Positions 9,041-17,889 of a DNA stretch of 49,540 nucleotides are shown piece after piece; within the stretch, counting starts at the first letter, position 1; every line of letters begins with the position of its first letter. Source of the stretch: Promethearchaeati archaeon (GTDB lineage Archaea > Asgardarchaeota > Heimdallarchaeia > JABLTI01); the NCBI GenBank assembly GCA_013166835.1, contig JABLTI010000010.1:1-49540 (forward strand), written 5' to 3'. Made by a program: the position numbers and the translations under genes. The notes below the pieces were generated by a model that saw only the letters and a program-made list of their open reading frames with translations, was not told the origin of the DNA and did no database searches.

Positions 9041-9105
9041 TTTTCTTTTTGGAAACAAACTTTTTATGTTTAACATTTTGAAACAAGAATGGATTGTGAG
9101 AGTAC

Positions 9106-9924
9106 ATGAATAAGAAATATTTCGATGCAAACAAAGAACTCTGGGATGAGTATTCAAAGCTACATTACGGAACAGAATCAGATGGATATAATGTAGAAGC
9201 ATTCGTGAAAGGAAAAACAACACTAAAACCATATGAATTAGAAGAAATGGGTGATGTGAAAGGAAAAACTTTGTTACATTTACAATGCCATTTTGGACTT
9301 GACACACTTTCATGGGCTAGAGAGGGAGCTATTGTAACTGGGATTGATTTCTCAAGTGAAGGAATAAAACTAGCAAAATTGCTTGCTAAAAGGGCTAATC
9401 TAAAAGGCGACTTCATTGAAACAAATCTCTATGATTTACCAAAAGTTCTCTCAAAGAAATTTGATATTGTTTATACTTCAATTGGAGTGCTTTGGTGGTT
9501 AAATGATTTAAAAGAATGGGGAAAAATCATAGCTAATTTTCTAAAACCAGGAGGGATCTTTTATATTGCTGAGATTCATCCATTCTCATCTGTTTTTGAT
9601 GATGAAACAAAAGATATCAAAGACCTACAAGTCTACTATAATTATTTTCATGACCCAAAGCCTTTGGAATTTACTGTTGATGGTTCTTATGCTTCGGGAG
9701 AAGAGAAGATGGAACCTAAGAAAGAGTATGGGTGGAATCACAGCATGTCGGAAATTATTAATTCCTTGATTGAAGCTGGTCTGACTATAGAATTTCTGAA
9801 TGAATATCCTTTCACAGTTTGGAAGCAATTACCATTTATGGAATGTGGCTCTGATGGTTATTATCGTTTAAAAGATCAAAAAGCGGAGATCCCTCTTCTG
9901 TTTACTTTGAAAGCTACAAAATAA
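9106..9924 (+). CDS. Class I SAM-dependent methyltransferase
   Basis: The 272-residue protein has the Rossmann methyltransferase core. Motif I reads GKTLLHLQCHFGLDTL (about 48-63), the acidic end of strand 2 is GIDFS (about 80-84), and FDIVYTSIGVLWWL and LKPGGIFYIAE mark motifs IV and V. An HLQCHFG motif in place of the usual DxGxGxG is typical of a subgroup of small-molecule methyltransferases. The substrate cannot be told. It is followed by a GGGG/CCCC hairpin and a T run, so it is probably monocistronic. Confidence 0.8.
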   Translation: MNKKYFDANKELWDEYSKLHYGTESDGYNVEAFVKGKTTLKPYELEEMGDVKGKTLLHLQCHFGLDTLSWAREGAIVTGIDFSSEGIKLAKLLAKRANLKGDFIETNLYDLPKVLSKKFDIVYTSIGVLWWLNDLKEWGKIIANFLKPGGIFYIAEIHPFSSVFDDETKDIKDLQVYYNYFHDPKPLEFTVDGSYASGEEKMEPKKEYGWNHSMSEIINSLIEAGLTIEFLNEYPFTVWKQLPFMECGSDGYYRLKDQKAEIPLLFTLKATK

Positions 9925-9930
9925 TTTATC

Positions 9931-9963
9931 TGGGGTTAATTTCATCCCCAAAAACTTTTTATT
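9931..9963 (+). terminator. Probable terminator after the methyltransferase gene
   Basis: TGGGG (9931-9935) pairs with CCCCA (9946-9950) across a 10-nt loop, followed by AAAAACTTTTTATTT. The stem is short but GC-rich against an AT-rich background. Confidence 0.45.
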
Positions 9964-10041
9964 TAGCTAGATTATTTTCTAAAGTTTGTAGCAAAGTACT
10001 GATAGATTAAACTCCTAGCTAATAATATGTGGATATTACAA

Positions 10042-10057
10042 TCGTATCTATATACGA
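10042..10057. promoter_or_regulatory. Palindrome TCGTAT-N4-ATACGA over a TATA-like box
   Basis: Perfect 6-bp arms (10042-10047 and 10052-10057) are separated by CTAT. The centre reads CTATATAC and could itself be the TATA box, about 55-60 nt before the TTG start of the small gene at 10110. A repressor bound here would block TATA-binding protein; that is inference. Confidence 0.4.
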
Positions 10058-10109
10058 AATGCATATTGTTACTGGGTTAAATATCGATTAAGTTATAGGA
10101 GCGCGCATA

Positions 10110-10313
10110 TTGTCGAGTAGGAAAAATAGAGATGAGTTCAATAAAGAGATAGTTGATACACTGCAGAAAATAGTTCATCCAAAGCGATTAAATAGAATTT
10201 ACGATCGAGTTATTAATTTTCAAAAATCTCAGCAACACCTTGAACATCAGAAGTACGTTTTAGGAGTAATTCAAGAATATATTAAGGAAATTGATGGTTT
10301 TCTGCAAGAATAG
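10110..10313 (+). CDS. Small helical protein of unknown function (67 aa)
   Basis: The start is TTG, supported by AGGAG at 10097-10101 with 8 nt spacing. The 67-residue product is charged and predicted to be almost all helix, with no cysteine, membrane segment or signal peptide; the hydrophobic pattern fits a helical hairpin or coiled coil. The family is not recognised. A palindrome overlapping the likely TATA box suggests that it is regulated. It is convergent with the flavin-reductase-like gene, only 15 nt apart. Confidence 0.55.
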   Translation: MSSRKNRDEFNKEIVDTLQKIVHPKRLNRIYDRVINFQKSQQHLEHQKYVLGVIQEYIKEIDGFLQE

Positions 10314-10328
10314 ATTCTGTGAGGACAT

Positions 10329-10751
10329 TTATTTCCATTCGAATCTATACCGTTTTCTATTGCTTAAAACACGCACTTCAGTGATTTCTAGTTTTATTAA
10401 ACCGAAATTTGGATCTGCTGGTTCTGTAAAGTAATCCTTAAAGAAAGATATTGCTTTTGAGAGTTTTTCTTTGGTTTTCAAGTCCTCAATAACATATGCT
10501 TTTCCTGTTGCTCTTATCATTCCTTTCAGTTTTTCTCGATCATTGAATGAAAATTCAAAGTTTGCATTTTCTTTTACTTGATCCATTTTTTCTTCATAAG
10601 ATCTACTTGTTAACCAGAATTCGTTATCACAATAAATAAGAGCCATTGGTCGAACTCTTGGTTGATTTTTTTCCACAGTAGAAAAGAAAACTAACGGCTT
10701 TTGTAAAAGGTGCTTTCTCACATCTTCAAATGTAAATTCTTGTTCAGTCAT
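10329..10751 (-). CDS. Pyridoxamine 5'-phosphate oxidase-like (split beta-barrel) protein
   Basis: From ATG 10751 the product has 140 residues and the FMN-binding split-barrel fold of the PNPOx/general stress protein family. Visible are an N-terminal helix, LVFFSTVEKNQPRVRPM (the flavin-facing ..TxxxxxPRVRPM segment), LIYCDNEFWLTSRS, and a later GKAYVIED strand. Members bind FMN, F420 or heme; which one is used here cannot be told. The open frame continues to 10811, but a TATA-like TTAATTATAT (10784-10793, minus strand) points to a transcript start near 10760, so the shorter start is preferred. Confidence 0.75.
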   Translation of the reverse strand: MTEQEFTFEDVRKHLLQKPLVFFSTVEKNQPRVRPMALIYCDNEFWLTSRSYEEKMDQVKENANFEFSFNDREKLKGMIRATGKAYVIEDLKTKEKLSKAISFFKDYFTEPADPNFGLIKLEITEVRVLSNRKRYRFEWK

Positions 10752-10811
10752 TTCTATCCCACAAACATTTGCTAAGTGTGTGATATAATTAAAATTAATA
10801 AGAATATACAA

Positions 10812-11060
10812 AAATCTAGATTAAATGTTTGATTCAGGGCAATTGATTTATTTCCTAAAGTAATTAATTCACTTTTTCTAAGTTTTTAATTAAGAATTTC
10901 TTTAAGTCATTTTAACCTTAGAGTACTTGTTGTTCACTTTCAACAATATAAGAACACTAGAAAATCCTTCATAAAATTAGTAGAATAGAATCATATCGAA
11001 CATACACTCCAGACTTCGTAAAAAATCTATAAAATGAGATTTATCTGGTGGATGGGAATG
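10812..11060. other. Intergenic stretch, no gene seen
   Basis: This AT-rich stretch lies between the 5' side of the PNPOx-like gene and the 3' end of the epimerase gene. I see no credible ORF, tRNA-like fold or strong repeat here. Confidence 0.5.
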
Positions 11061-11084
11061 GAGAAGGACCCCCTCGTCCTTCTC
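11061..11084 (-). terminator. Perfect 9-bp hairpin directly after the epimerase stop codon
   Basis: GAGAAGGAC (11061-11069) and GTCCTTCTC (11076-11084) form a perfect stem with a CCCCTC loop. On the minus strand it begins at the base after the TAA stop (11085-11087). No long T run follows, so it may be a 3' end or stability element rather than a strict intrinsic terminator. Confidence 0.45.
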
Positions 11085-12158
11085 TTATTTGCCTGTTTTG
11101 CTTGGAATTGTATCGATTGGTTTAGTTTGGACACTTTTTGCTTTTGCCTTTTTGGTTTGTTTTGTGGTTTTCATATACTGTTTAACAGTTTTCAAATAAG
11201 CTCTATAATGAGGAGATAATCTGAGTAATTGATATCGTATTGCTGGTCTGAATATTCTTATGAAGATTTTTGCAAACGAATACCTTTTCTTTGTTTCTAG
11301 TACGTAATCAACATAGGAGTATCTTTGATATTTCAGAATTCTTTGGCTTTCGATTGTGTCCATATATCCACAGTGAAACGGTTCTTCACTGAATGCTTCT
11401 TCTGGTAAACTACCTATGCCCATTGCTTCTAACAAACGACCAACATATTCTGAATATGGAAGACGACAGCTTTCTCCTCCAGCAATATGCAAGATTTTAC
11501 CCCAAACTTCGGTGCTCTCTGAAGCATTTGCCATAGCTAAACCAGTGTCTTTTGTATGACACATTTCAATAGGGGTATCCAAAGGGACCTCATACATAAG
11601 TGGATCAATGCCTTGATCCATTGGTGGAATTGCTGCAAACCTAAAAATAGTCCAATTTAATCCCGATTCTCTTATCATTTTCTCACATCTAACCTTCATC
11701 CTTGCATATTCATCATGAGGACTAGGATTGAATTCGTCAGTGACTTTTATGACATAGTCACAGCCTTTATGTCTCACATCACCATATGTTGCGACAGAAG
11801 AACTAAAAATCAGTTTTGCTTTTCTTGGCATTTTCTTTATTGCATTAATGATGTTTCTTGTTCCACCAACATTTACGGGTTCAGCTAATTCGGGTCTTTC
11901 ATTAGCTAATGGGGGAATTATTGCTGCTAAATGAATTACAACATCAATTCCTTCTATAGCATCTACAACTTGTAAAGGATTTCTCAAATCTCCCCAAACA
12001 ATTTCTAACTTGTTACTAAACTTCTTGAACTTTCTTGCAGTGCGTTTATTCCTTCTTGTTGGAACATCAAAACATCTTACAATATGATCTCTTTTAACTA
12101 ATTCAGATAATGTACTTGAACCAACATTACCAAACGCGCCTGTGAGTAGTATTTTCAC
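11085..12158 (-). CDS. NAD(P)-dependent epimerase/dehydratase (extended SDR) with a Lys-rich tail
   Basis: The 357-residue protein has the extended short-chain dehydrogenase fold. Seen are the nucleotide-binding GAFGNVG near the N-terminus, WGDLRNP, VIHLAAIIPP, a Ser in IFSSSVATYGD and the catalytic pair in DEYARMK (YxxxK). This family usually acts on nucleotide sugars or related carbonyl compounds; the substrate is not evident. The last about 30 residues are a Lys/Thr-rich tail (MKTTKQTKKAKAKS), unusual for the family and possibly for nucleic acid or membrane contact. The start is GTG at 12158. It is flanked by a 400-nt non-coding gap. Confidence 0.83.
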   Translation of the reverse strand: MKILLTGAFGNVGSSTLSELVKRDHIVRCFDVPTRRNKRTARKFKKFSNKLEIVWGDLRNPLQVVDAIEGIDVVIHLAAIIPPLANERPELAEPVNVGGTRNIINAIKKMPRKAKLIFSSSVATYGDVRHKGCDYVIKVTDEFNPSPHDEYARMKVRCEKMIRESGLNWTIFRFAAIPPMDQGIDPLMYEVPLDTPIEMCHTKDTGLAMANASESTEVWGKILHIAGGESCRLPYSEYVGRLLEAMGIGSLPEEAFSEEPFHCGYMDTIESQRILKYQRYSYVDYVLETKKRYSFAKIFIRIFRPAIRYQLLRLSPHYRAYLKTVKQYMKTTKQTKKAKAKSVQTKPIDTIPSKTGK

Positions 12159-12559
12159 TTTTCATTTTTCTCCAATGCTTTTTTGATTCATTTTGAATCT
12201 CAGCACTATCTCACGTTTGTTCCTGTTTCTTCCGCAATGATCGGCGCTTGCAAACCAGATCAGGTCATTTCTGACAGTTGTTTTACGCTACCAGTATTGC
12301 TTGCCATTATAGAAAGAATCGGTACTTTATCCGATGTTATTATTTTTTAGCGGAATTCGATCGTTGGTAATGAGTAATTTGTAGAGGTTACTCGCAGAGG
12401 GTAAGTCCTGTCAAGTAAGACCTCTAACTATTTATTCTCTTGATGATATTTAAAGCTTTACAAACATGTAATAATTCTGTTGACAACGATTAGAAGGTTA
12501 ATTTCTTATCGAAAGAACATATTTATTGCTAAGAATACTGCAGTTAACTGGGTATTGTT
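12159..12559. other. 401-nt intergenic region with an imperfect stem
   Basis: No credible gene is seen. Part of it is less AT-rich than the surroundings. TAGAGGT (12382-12388) pairs with ACCTCTA (12420-12426), and TTACT/AGTAA can extend the stem past a two-nt bulge, leaving a loop of about 20 nt. A small structured RNA or leader is possible but unproven. The right end carries a TATA-like CATATTTATT (about 12518-12527) serving the MBL-fold gene at 12560. Confidence 0.35.
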
Positions 12560-13456
12560 ATGAAAATTACTGAAGTAGGCAAAAGAGGTATTGTTTTTAC
12601 ATTTGATGACCTCACGACAGAAGAGATGGAAGCACCAACAAATGTCTTTGTGATTATTGGTGAAAAGTATGTTTTCATCTGTGATACTTTTCTTGGACCA
12701 GGATCAATGGTAGGGGTCAAGGAGTATCTAAAGAAATATTCTGATAAAACTATCATTATTTTTAACTCCCACTACGATTGGGATCATCATTGGGGCAACT
12801 GTGCTTTTCCGGATGTAAGAATTTACTCTCATCATTTGACTCGAGATAAGATACTAGAGGAAGGAGAAAAGGGCCTTGAGACTTACAAGAAGTTTCAAAG
12901 AGGAGTGATTACAATTACTCCACCAAATACAGTATTCTATAATGCAATGTCTTTCATTGATGAAAAAGTGGACATTTTTCATTCTCCAGGACATACCGAG
13001 GATTCTAGTTCTTGCTTCGATTTAGAAAGCAATGTTTTGTTCGTAGGAGATAATGTTGAAGACCCTATTCCATACATTCGCTCAGATCTTGACGGTGTTG
13101 CTGAATATGTTGAAACGTTGGAATTATATTACATGCTTGAATTTGATAAACTCATACCAGGTCATGGTCCAATAGCAGATAAGAAGCTGTTAAAACAAAA
13201 TCTAGATTATCTCAAGCATTTTCCAGAGTTAGAGAAACCAATTGATGTGAAGAAATTAGGCAAACCATACTATCACATTCATTTGCATAATTTATCGACT
13301 TTAGCAGAAGAATTGAGTAAGAAAGAACAATATGAAGATGCTATAAAGTATTATCAACAAGTTGTCGAACATGGCAAGAAGTTTGAATTAATAAAGGCCG
13401 ATAGCATTAAAAGAGTCAAAGGAAAAATTGAAGAAATAAAGAAGGCAATGTCTTAG
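12560..13456 (+). CDS. Metallo-beta-lactamase-fold hydrolase with a C-terminal TPR-like helix pair
   Basis: The 298-residue protein carries MBL-fold metal ligands: HYDWDH (H71, D73, D75, H76), H145 in HSPGHTEDS, D164 in VGDNVED and H202 in LIPGHGP. The usual second His of HxHxDH is Asp here, as in some MBL subgroups. Residues about 245-298 form two helices of TPR type (ALAEELSKKEQYEDAIKYY-like pattern), perhaps for protein contact or dimerisation. Substrate unknown; a thioester or lactone hydrolase is a family-based guess. Its end overlaps the convergent TrmO-like gene by 4 nt. Confidence 0.82.
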   Translation: MKITEVGKRGIVFTFDDLTTEEMEAPTNVFVIIGEKYVFICDTFLGPGSMVGVKEYLKKYSDKTIIIFNSHYDWDHHWGNCAFPDVRIYSHHLTRDKILEEGEKGLETYKKFQRGVITITPPNTVFYNAMSFIDEKVDIFHSPGHTEDSSSCFDLESNVLFVGDNVEDPIPYIRSDLDGVAEYVETLELYYMLEFDKLIPGHGPIADKKLLKQNLDYLKHFPELEKPIDVKKLGKPYYHIHLHNLSTLAEELSKKEQYEDAIKYYQQVVEHGKKFELIKADSIKRVKGKIEEIKKAMS

Positions 13457-13947
13457 TCTTCTTTAGTAAATCTGCTATCGGATTTGGTTTTTTCATATTC
13501 TCGTTTTTCATACCAACCACTTTTGGCATTTCGAAAACAATCGAATTCCTGGAAATACGGTTTTACATCGAGTAAGGGAGTTTCATCAAGCATATCAACT
13601 CCTTTCACTTCTAATTTTACTTCATTCTTAAATGAAACAATATCTATTAATTCTACAACTGATATACCAATAGGATTCGGTCTATTTGGTGCGCGAACAG
13701 CGAATAAACCCATTATCTCTTCGCTTAGAAATGGTTTTACGAGTAATTCGAAATCTTTGCTTTTGTGGAAATGATAAATTAGAATTATATGAGAGAAATC
13801 CACAATTCCTTTGAGACCATTCATATATTTAAGCGGTAATACTACGGATCCTTCAGCTTCAGAGAATTTAGATTGAATAGGCATTCCTTCAACCGTCTTG
13901 AAAGGTGTCCTAATAACGCCAATTGGTTTGTAAACAATATCTTTCAT
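13453..13947 (-). CDS. trmO: TrmO-like (TsaA/YaeB family) tRNA methyltransferase
   Basis: The 164-residue protein matches the TsaA-like beta-barrel family: KPIGVIRTPF at the start, IQSKFSEAEGSVVL, the FSHIILIYHFHKS segment, and the signature RAPNRPNPIGIS followed by DMLDETPLLDVKPY. E. coli TrmO uses SAM to N6-methylate t6A37 of certain tRNAs; archaeal homologues probably do similar work, which is inferred from the family. The two convergent stop codons share 4 nt with the MBL gene, leaving no room for a terminator between them. Confidence 0.83.
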   Translation of the reverse strand: MKDIVYKPIGVIRTPFKTVEGMPIQSKFSEAEGSVVLPLKYMNGLKGIVDFSHIILIYHFHKSKDFELLVKPFLSEEIMGLFAVRAPNRPNPIGISVVELIDIVSFKNEVKLEVKGVDMLDETPLLDVKPYFQEFDCFRNAKSGWYEKREYEKTKSDSRFTKED

Positions 13948-14020
13948 TTTTATCCCTACAAATTCTACTATTACTACATAGAATACCCAGTATTTGGATA
14001 TTTTTAATATTCATGTATGA

Positions 14021-14030
14021 AATATATAAT
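14021..14030 (+). promoter_or_regulatory. TATA-like box for the gene at 14057
   Basis: AATATATAAT lies about 30 nt before the ATG. A transcript starting some 25 nt downstream would have almost no leader. Confidence 0.4.
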
Positions 14031-14056
14031 AATTATCAAGAATAACTTATCGGGGA

Positions 14057-14662
14057 ATGCAATTGAAGAGAGAAATGCTAGTAATTTCGTTGACAAGCAT
14101 CTTAATTTTATCTTTGACAATAACTCTTCAAAGCCTTGTTATTTTTGAGCTTGGTAAAAAAAGTGGATTAGTGTTTGCTGATGAAGATGTTATCATAACA
14201 GTAAATGAAACCATTGCGAGTTTTTATGCAAGATATGCTGTAAAGAATTATGATGAAGTAACCAACTATTGGATTGCTTTACCTTTTGCATTAAAACCTT
14301 GGGATGTAAATTTAACAATTAATAATATCCCTTCTGATTTTTACTGGACGGTTTCTTATGTGGATTCTGAACCTTTACCTTTCGAAGCTATTAGATTTAA
14401 AGTACAAATTGAGAAAAACCAGAAATTGGATATAGAAGTTAATTATTTCAGGAATTTTGAGATTGTTGAAGAAAATAGTACAGAATATGGCTTGTTCAAG
14501 TATATAGTGGGATCAACAAAGAGTTGGAGTCAACCACTGGATTTTGCTTATTTTGAATTCTGGCAGGTAAAAAACTCAATAGAAACACTACTCGAAACAA
14601 GAGATTATTATAACTGGATGCCAGAAGAAACGTTTCTTTATTTTTACTTTAATATCATTTAA
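14057..14662 (+). CDS. Exported or membrane-anchored protein of unknown function (201 aa)
   Basis: An N-terminal hydrophobic segment (about residues 8-33, basic before it) acts as signal peptide or anchor. The rest is beta-rich and aromatic, with several N-glycosylation-type sites (NET, NLT, NST). The family is not recognised. It precedes an LVIVD-like surface protein by 62 nt, so a shared role at the cell surface is plausible. The C-terminus ends abruptly in an aromatic strand (FLYFYFNII), so a truncated copy of a longer protein is possible; I found no frameshift that restores it. Confidence 0.55.
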   Translation: MQLKREMLVISLTSILILSLTITLQSLVIFELGKKSGLVFADEDVIITVNETIASFYARYAVKNYDEVTNYWIALPFALKPWDVNLTINNIPSDFYWTVSYVDSEPLPFEAIRFKVQIEKNQKLDIEVNYFRNFEIVEENSTEYGLFKYIVGSTKSWSQPLDFAYFEFWQVKNSIETLLETRDYYNWMPEETFLYFYFNII

Positions 14663-14724
14663 GAGATAATACCTTAATGTAAAAAAAAGGCAATATAAAT
14701 GGGGTTGCTTGGAGATAAAGAATA

Positions 14725-15990
14725 ATGTCCAAGAAGGTTTATTCTGTACTAGTAATTGGAATTATCATTACATCTTTCTTAGTTTTATCAAATGAGAAGA
14801 TTAATTCAAAAGCATTTGTCGATGAAAATAATGAGACAGAAATATCCCCACAAAATATTATGTTTCCCATCTACAGATACTATGATGTAGCAGTTGGAAA
14901 AACATATGGTACAAGTTATACATTTCTTCTACTAATTAGTGGAATTGAGGTTTGGCCCGAAGGAACATTTTATTGTGAAAATACTTACATAGGAAATGAA
15001 ACTTACAATAAATTACTTTTTAATAATTCATTTCTCTATATTCTGACTCTAAGCGGATTTCAAATTCTTAATTTTAGTGATTCATTTCATATGCAATTAC
15101 AATCCGATTATAATGTAAATTCAACTAAAACTGTATTATCTAATAGCTTCTTCTTAAATGGAACTTATCTTTATTTAACATATTTAGAAACTGTTACTAG
15201 GGAATTCTATCTCGAAGTAATTAATGTTGAAAATAAAACAAATCCAATATTAGAAACAAAGTATAAAATAGAGGAAAAAATGGGTGACTTCTATTCAATA
15301 TCAGTACAAAATCAGTATGTATATTTATTATATGAGCATGGACTTTTTTTCTACAATTTTGAGAATTTTTCAAACCCACTTTACATTTCTTATTTTAATA
15401 TGAGTATAAGTGGTATTAGTAATCCTTTCTATTCTATAACATTCAAAGATAATTATACCTTAATTGGTTCACAAAATGGCTTAGTTATTTTAGATTTAAG
15501 CAATATCTCAGATGTTACACTGCATAGACATTTTACAGATGAGAAATTTTATTATATAAATGAAATTTTCTTGGGAGAAGAATATGTCTTTATAACAACA
15601 TCATATGGAAAAAATATAATAGCAATAGATATGGATAATTTTCAAGATTTTGAGATTCTCTCAGTATTTACACCTAAGGTACCATTTGCTAGAAGTGTAT
15701 ATTCATTTTTTAAAATAGTAGAGAGTGATCTCTCTAGCAATATGATTCATGCTATTAGAACTGCAGATTATGCTGAAAGGTGCTATTATGAAATATCATT
15801 TAAAAATCCAAATAAACCAGAACAGTTGTTCCCAGGGGGGTACCTGTTTTTTGATTCTGATATTAATGAATTAATTCTAAAATCCTGTTTGATAACAGGA
15901 TTACCAATTACAGTAGCTTTAATTTTGATAACAGTTTTTATGCGCAGAAAAATCAGGAAGTTAGGAAAACAAATTTCTGAATCAAACTAA
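14725..15990 (+). CDS. Surface protein with degenerate LVIVD-type repeats and C-terminal anchor
   Basis: This 421-residue protein has a signal peptide (about residues 5-22), a beta-rich ectodomain and a C-terminal membrane helix (about 390-410) followed by basic residues (RRKIRKLGK). Repeating units of the kind Y-x-Y-L-hydrophobic...hydrophobic-LDLSNISDVT resemble the LVIVD repeat (beta-propeller-like) seen more clearly in the genes at 35586 and 38326. It probably sits on the outside of the cytoplasmic membrane. Many NxT/NxS sequons fit archaeal N-glycosylation. Ligand or adhesion role unknown. Confidence 0.6.
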   Translation: MSKKVYSVLVIGIIITSFLVLSNEKINSKAFVDENNETEISPQNIMFPIYRYYDVAVGKTYGTSYTFLLLISGIEVWPEGTFYCENTYIGNETYNKLLFNNSFLYILTLSGFQILNFSDSFHMQLQSDYNVNSTKTVLSNSFFLNGTYLYLTYLETVTREFYLEVINVENKTNPILETKYKIEEKMGDFYSISVQNQYVYLLYEHGLFFYNFENFSNPLYISYFNMSISGISNPFYSITFKDNYTLIGSQNGLVILDLSNISDVTLHRHFTDEKFYYINEIFLGEEYVFITTSYGKNIIAIDMDNFQDFEILSVFTPKVPFARSVYSFFKIVESDLSSNMIHAIRTADYAERCYYEISFKNPNKPEQLFPGGYLFFDSDINELILKSCLITGLPITVALILITVFMRRKIRKLGKQISESN

Positions 15991-16045
15991 AAATCCATTA
16001 GAAATCTCAAATTTTCTCTCAACTTTACTGTTCAAAAGGACAAGA

Positions 16046-16055
16046 ATTATTTATA
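16046..16055 (+). promoter_or_regulatory. TATA-like box for the MFS gene (leaderless)
   Basis: ATTATTTATA is centred about 27 nt before the ATG at 16078, and there is no ribosome binding site. Both points fit a leaderless mRNA. Confidence 0.45.
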
Positions 16056-16077
16056 GGGAAAATTACATCATTCTGCT

Positions 16078-17880
16078 ATGAACCAGCAAAGGTTTCCATA
16101 CGGCAAATCTACTTTGATTAGTATTGGCTATATGACAAACAACCTTACATGGTCAGTATATAATGCATTTGTTCCGCTTTTTCTAATCTCCAATTTTTGT
16201 GTTCTCTTAGGAGAAAATGCAAAAGTAATAAACACATTAGTAGGATTAGTAATGATTTTAGATAATATTGCTGCCGTTCTCATTCAACCATATATTGGGG
16301 CTAGATCAGATAGAACATGGGTTAAGAATCTAGGTCGAAGAATGCCATTTGTTATAATTGGAATCCCTTTAGCTGCGTTTTTCTTTGGATTTATTGGTTC
16401 ATTTTGGTCAACACTATGGGTTCTGCTTATAGCAGTTACTGGATTTAACATAAGCATGGCCTTTTACAAATCCCCGGTTATGAGTTTAATGCCAGACACG
16501 CTTCCTCGAGAATATCGTAGTCAAGGTTCGGGTGTTCTTAATGTTGTGGGAAGTATTGGAAGTATATCAGGACTAGTAATTGTTTCAACTCTAATAAAAG
16601 CGGGAAGAACTCCTCTTGCATTTTGGTTATTATCTATTTTAATGATAGTTTGCTTGGCAATTCTTTATTTCAACATCAAAGAGAAAAAAGATGTTGAGAT
16701 TGAGGAACGTGAAGAAAGACTTGGTATTTTTTCATCTTTTAAAACACTATTCAAGGAGAAAAATAAAGTTCTTATTCTTTTGCTTTTTTCAATGTTCTTT
16801 CATACTGCGGGATATAATGTTGTTGAGACGTTTATTTCACCATATATTCAATATGTTCTGAATCCCGATAGCTATTCTGAGGTAGGAAAAGTCTGTGACA
16901 TAGTAGTAGAGGGTGCTACGGGAGGGTATATCCTCGCAGCGTTTGTTGCTTTTTCTGTTCTTATGGCTTTGCCTGCAGGATTAGTTGGTAGAAGAATAGG
17001 AGCTTTAAATGCCTGTTTATTAGGACTTATGGGATTTATTGTTGCAGTCATTCCAATTACCATTATTAGTGTAACAAGTTTAGATGCCTTAAGAGACATT
17101 CTAACTTTTAGTACATCATCAACATCCCAATTTGGACCAGTAACAATAGTTTATATCGGATTAGTTATTTTGCTAGCTTTTAGTTGGTTAACGCTTTCCA
17201 TTAATTCAATTGTTGTTGTTTGGAATTTCGCTCCAAGAAATAAAACCGCAACATATACAAGTTATTACTACGCTTTTCATCATCTGGCTGCAATAGTTAG
17301 TCCATTCCTAGCTGGTGGGATTTTTGATTTATTTCAGTTATATTTTAAAAGAAAAGGATGGAACGTTCCTGGCATTCGAGTACTCTTTATTTACGTCTCT
17401 TTTTGTTTTGTTATAGCATTAATTCTGTTATCAATAGTAAAGGTTCTTCGAACAAAAGAACTACGTGAAATAAAAGACACAGATGAATACGTCTTAAAAA
17501 GATTCGAAGAGAAAGAATATCCATTACTATTCTTACCAATGCTTCTTTTTGGTGTAGGTCTTCGACAAGAAAAGGCTTTGATCGACTTAAGGAAAGAGCA
17601 GAATCGAGAACGTCGAGAACTAAAACGTGAAATAAGAAAGCTAAAGAGATTGCGTAGAAAATTAAAATCAGATGTTATTTTAGGTGATTATCAAGATATA
17701 GATGAGGAACATCGATTAGCTATTATTGAGCATCTAGAATCAGGAAAAGAACTAAGAAGAGAACATCGAGAAAAGAGAAAAGAATTGAGAGATGAAATCA
17801 TTAAAGAGAAAATTAAGAAAAAATTAGAAGAAGAAAGTGATCAATCAGAGTCTAAGAAAACAAAAAAAGATGATAAATAA
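16078..17880 (+). CDS. MFS transporter of the GPH/SLC45-like type with a basic coiled-coil tail
   Basis: The 600-residue protein has about twelve membrane helices. The motif A-like loop GARSDRTWVKNLGRRMPF (between helices 2 and 3) is typical of the glycoside/cation symporter and SLC45 branch, which carries sugars. Residues about 500-600 form a highly charged cytoplasmic tail rich in Arg, Lys and Glu, likely a long coiled coil; this is unusual for the family and may mediate oligomer or cytoskeletal contact. The substrate is not known; sugar or disaccharide uptake is a family guess. It stands alone and is convergent with the methyltransferase gene. Confidence 0.8.
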   Translation: MNQQRFPYGKSTLISIGYMTNNLTWSVYNAFVPLFLISNFCVLLGENAKVINTLVGLVMILDNIAAVLIQPYIGARSDRTWVKNLGRRMPFVIIGIPLAAFFFGFIGSFWSTLWVLLIAVTGFNISMAFYKSPVMSLMPDTLPREYRSQGSGVLNVVGSIGSISGLVIVSTLIKAGRTPLAFWLLSILMIVCLAILYFNIKEKKDVEIEEREERLGIFSSFKTLFKEKNKVLILLLFSMFFHTAGYNVVETFISPYIQYVLNPDSYSEVGKVCDIVVEGATGGYILAAFVAFSVLMALPAGLVGRRIGALNACLLGLMGFIVAVIPITIISVTSLDALRDILTFSTSSTSQFGPVTIVYIGLVILLAFSWLTLSINSIVVVWNFAPRNKTATYTSYYYAFHHLAAIVSPFLAGGIFDLFQLYFKRKGWNVPGIRVLFIYVSFCFVIALILLSIVKVLRTKELREIKDTDEYVLKRFEEKEYPLLFLPMLLFGVGLRQEKALIDLRKEQNRERRELKREIRKLKRLRRKLKSDVILGDYQDIDEEHRLAIIEHLESGKELRREHREKRKELRDEIIKEKIKKKLEEESDQSESKKTKKDDK

Positions 17881-17889
17881 GAATTTTAG

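Noticed and set aside
9026-9313. Minus-strand open frame with hydrophobic stretches
   Set aside because: It lies opposite the clear methyltransferase gene; the hydrophobic look arises from the complement of its codons.
12206-12307. A minus-strand frame with an internal TGA that reads as protein-like on both sides
   Set aside because: It has only 34 codons with a stop in the middle and no ribosome site. No sign of selenocysteine or other recoding signal is visible, so chance is more likely.
12240-12430. tRNA-like sequence (TTCGATC near 12356-12362)
   Set aside because: No matching acceptor, D or T stems exist around it.
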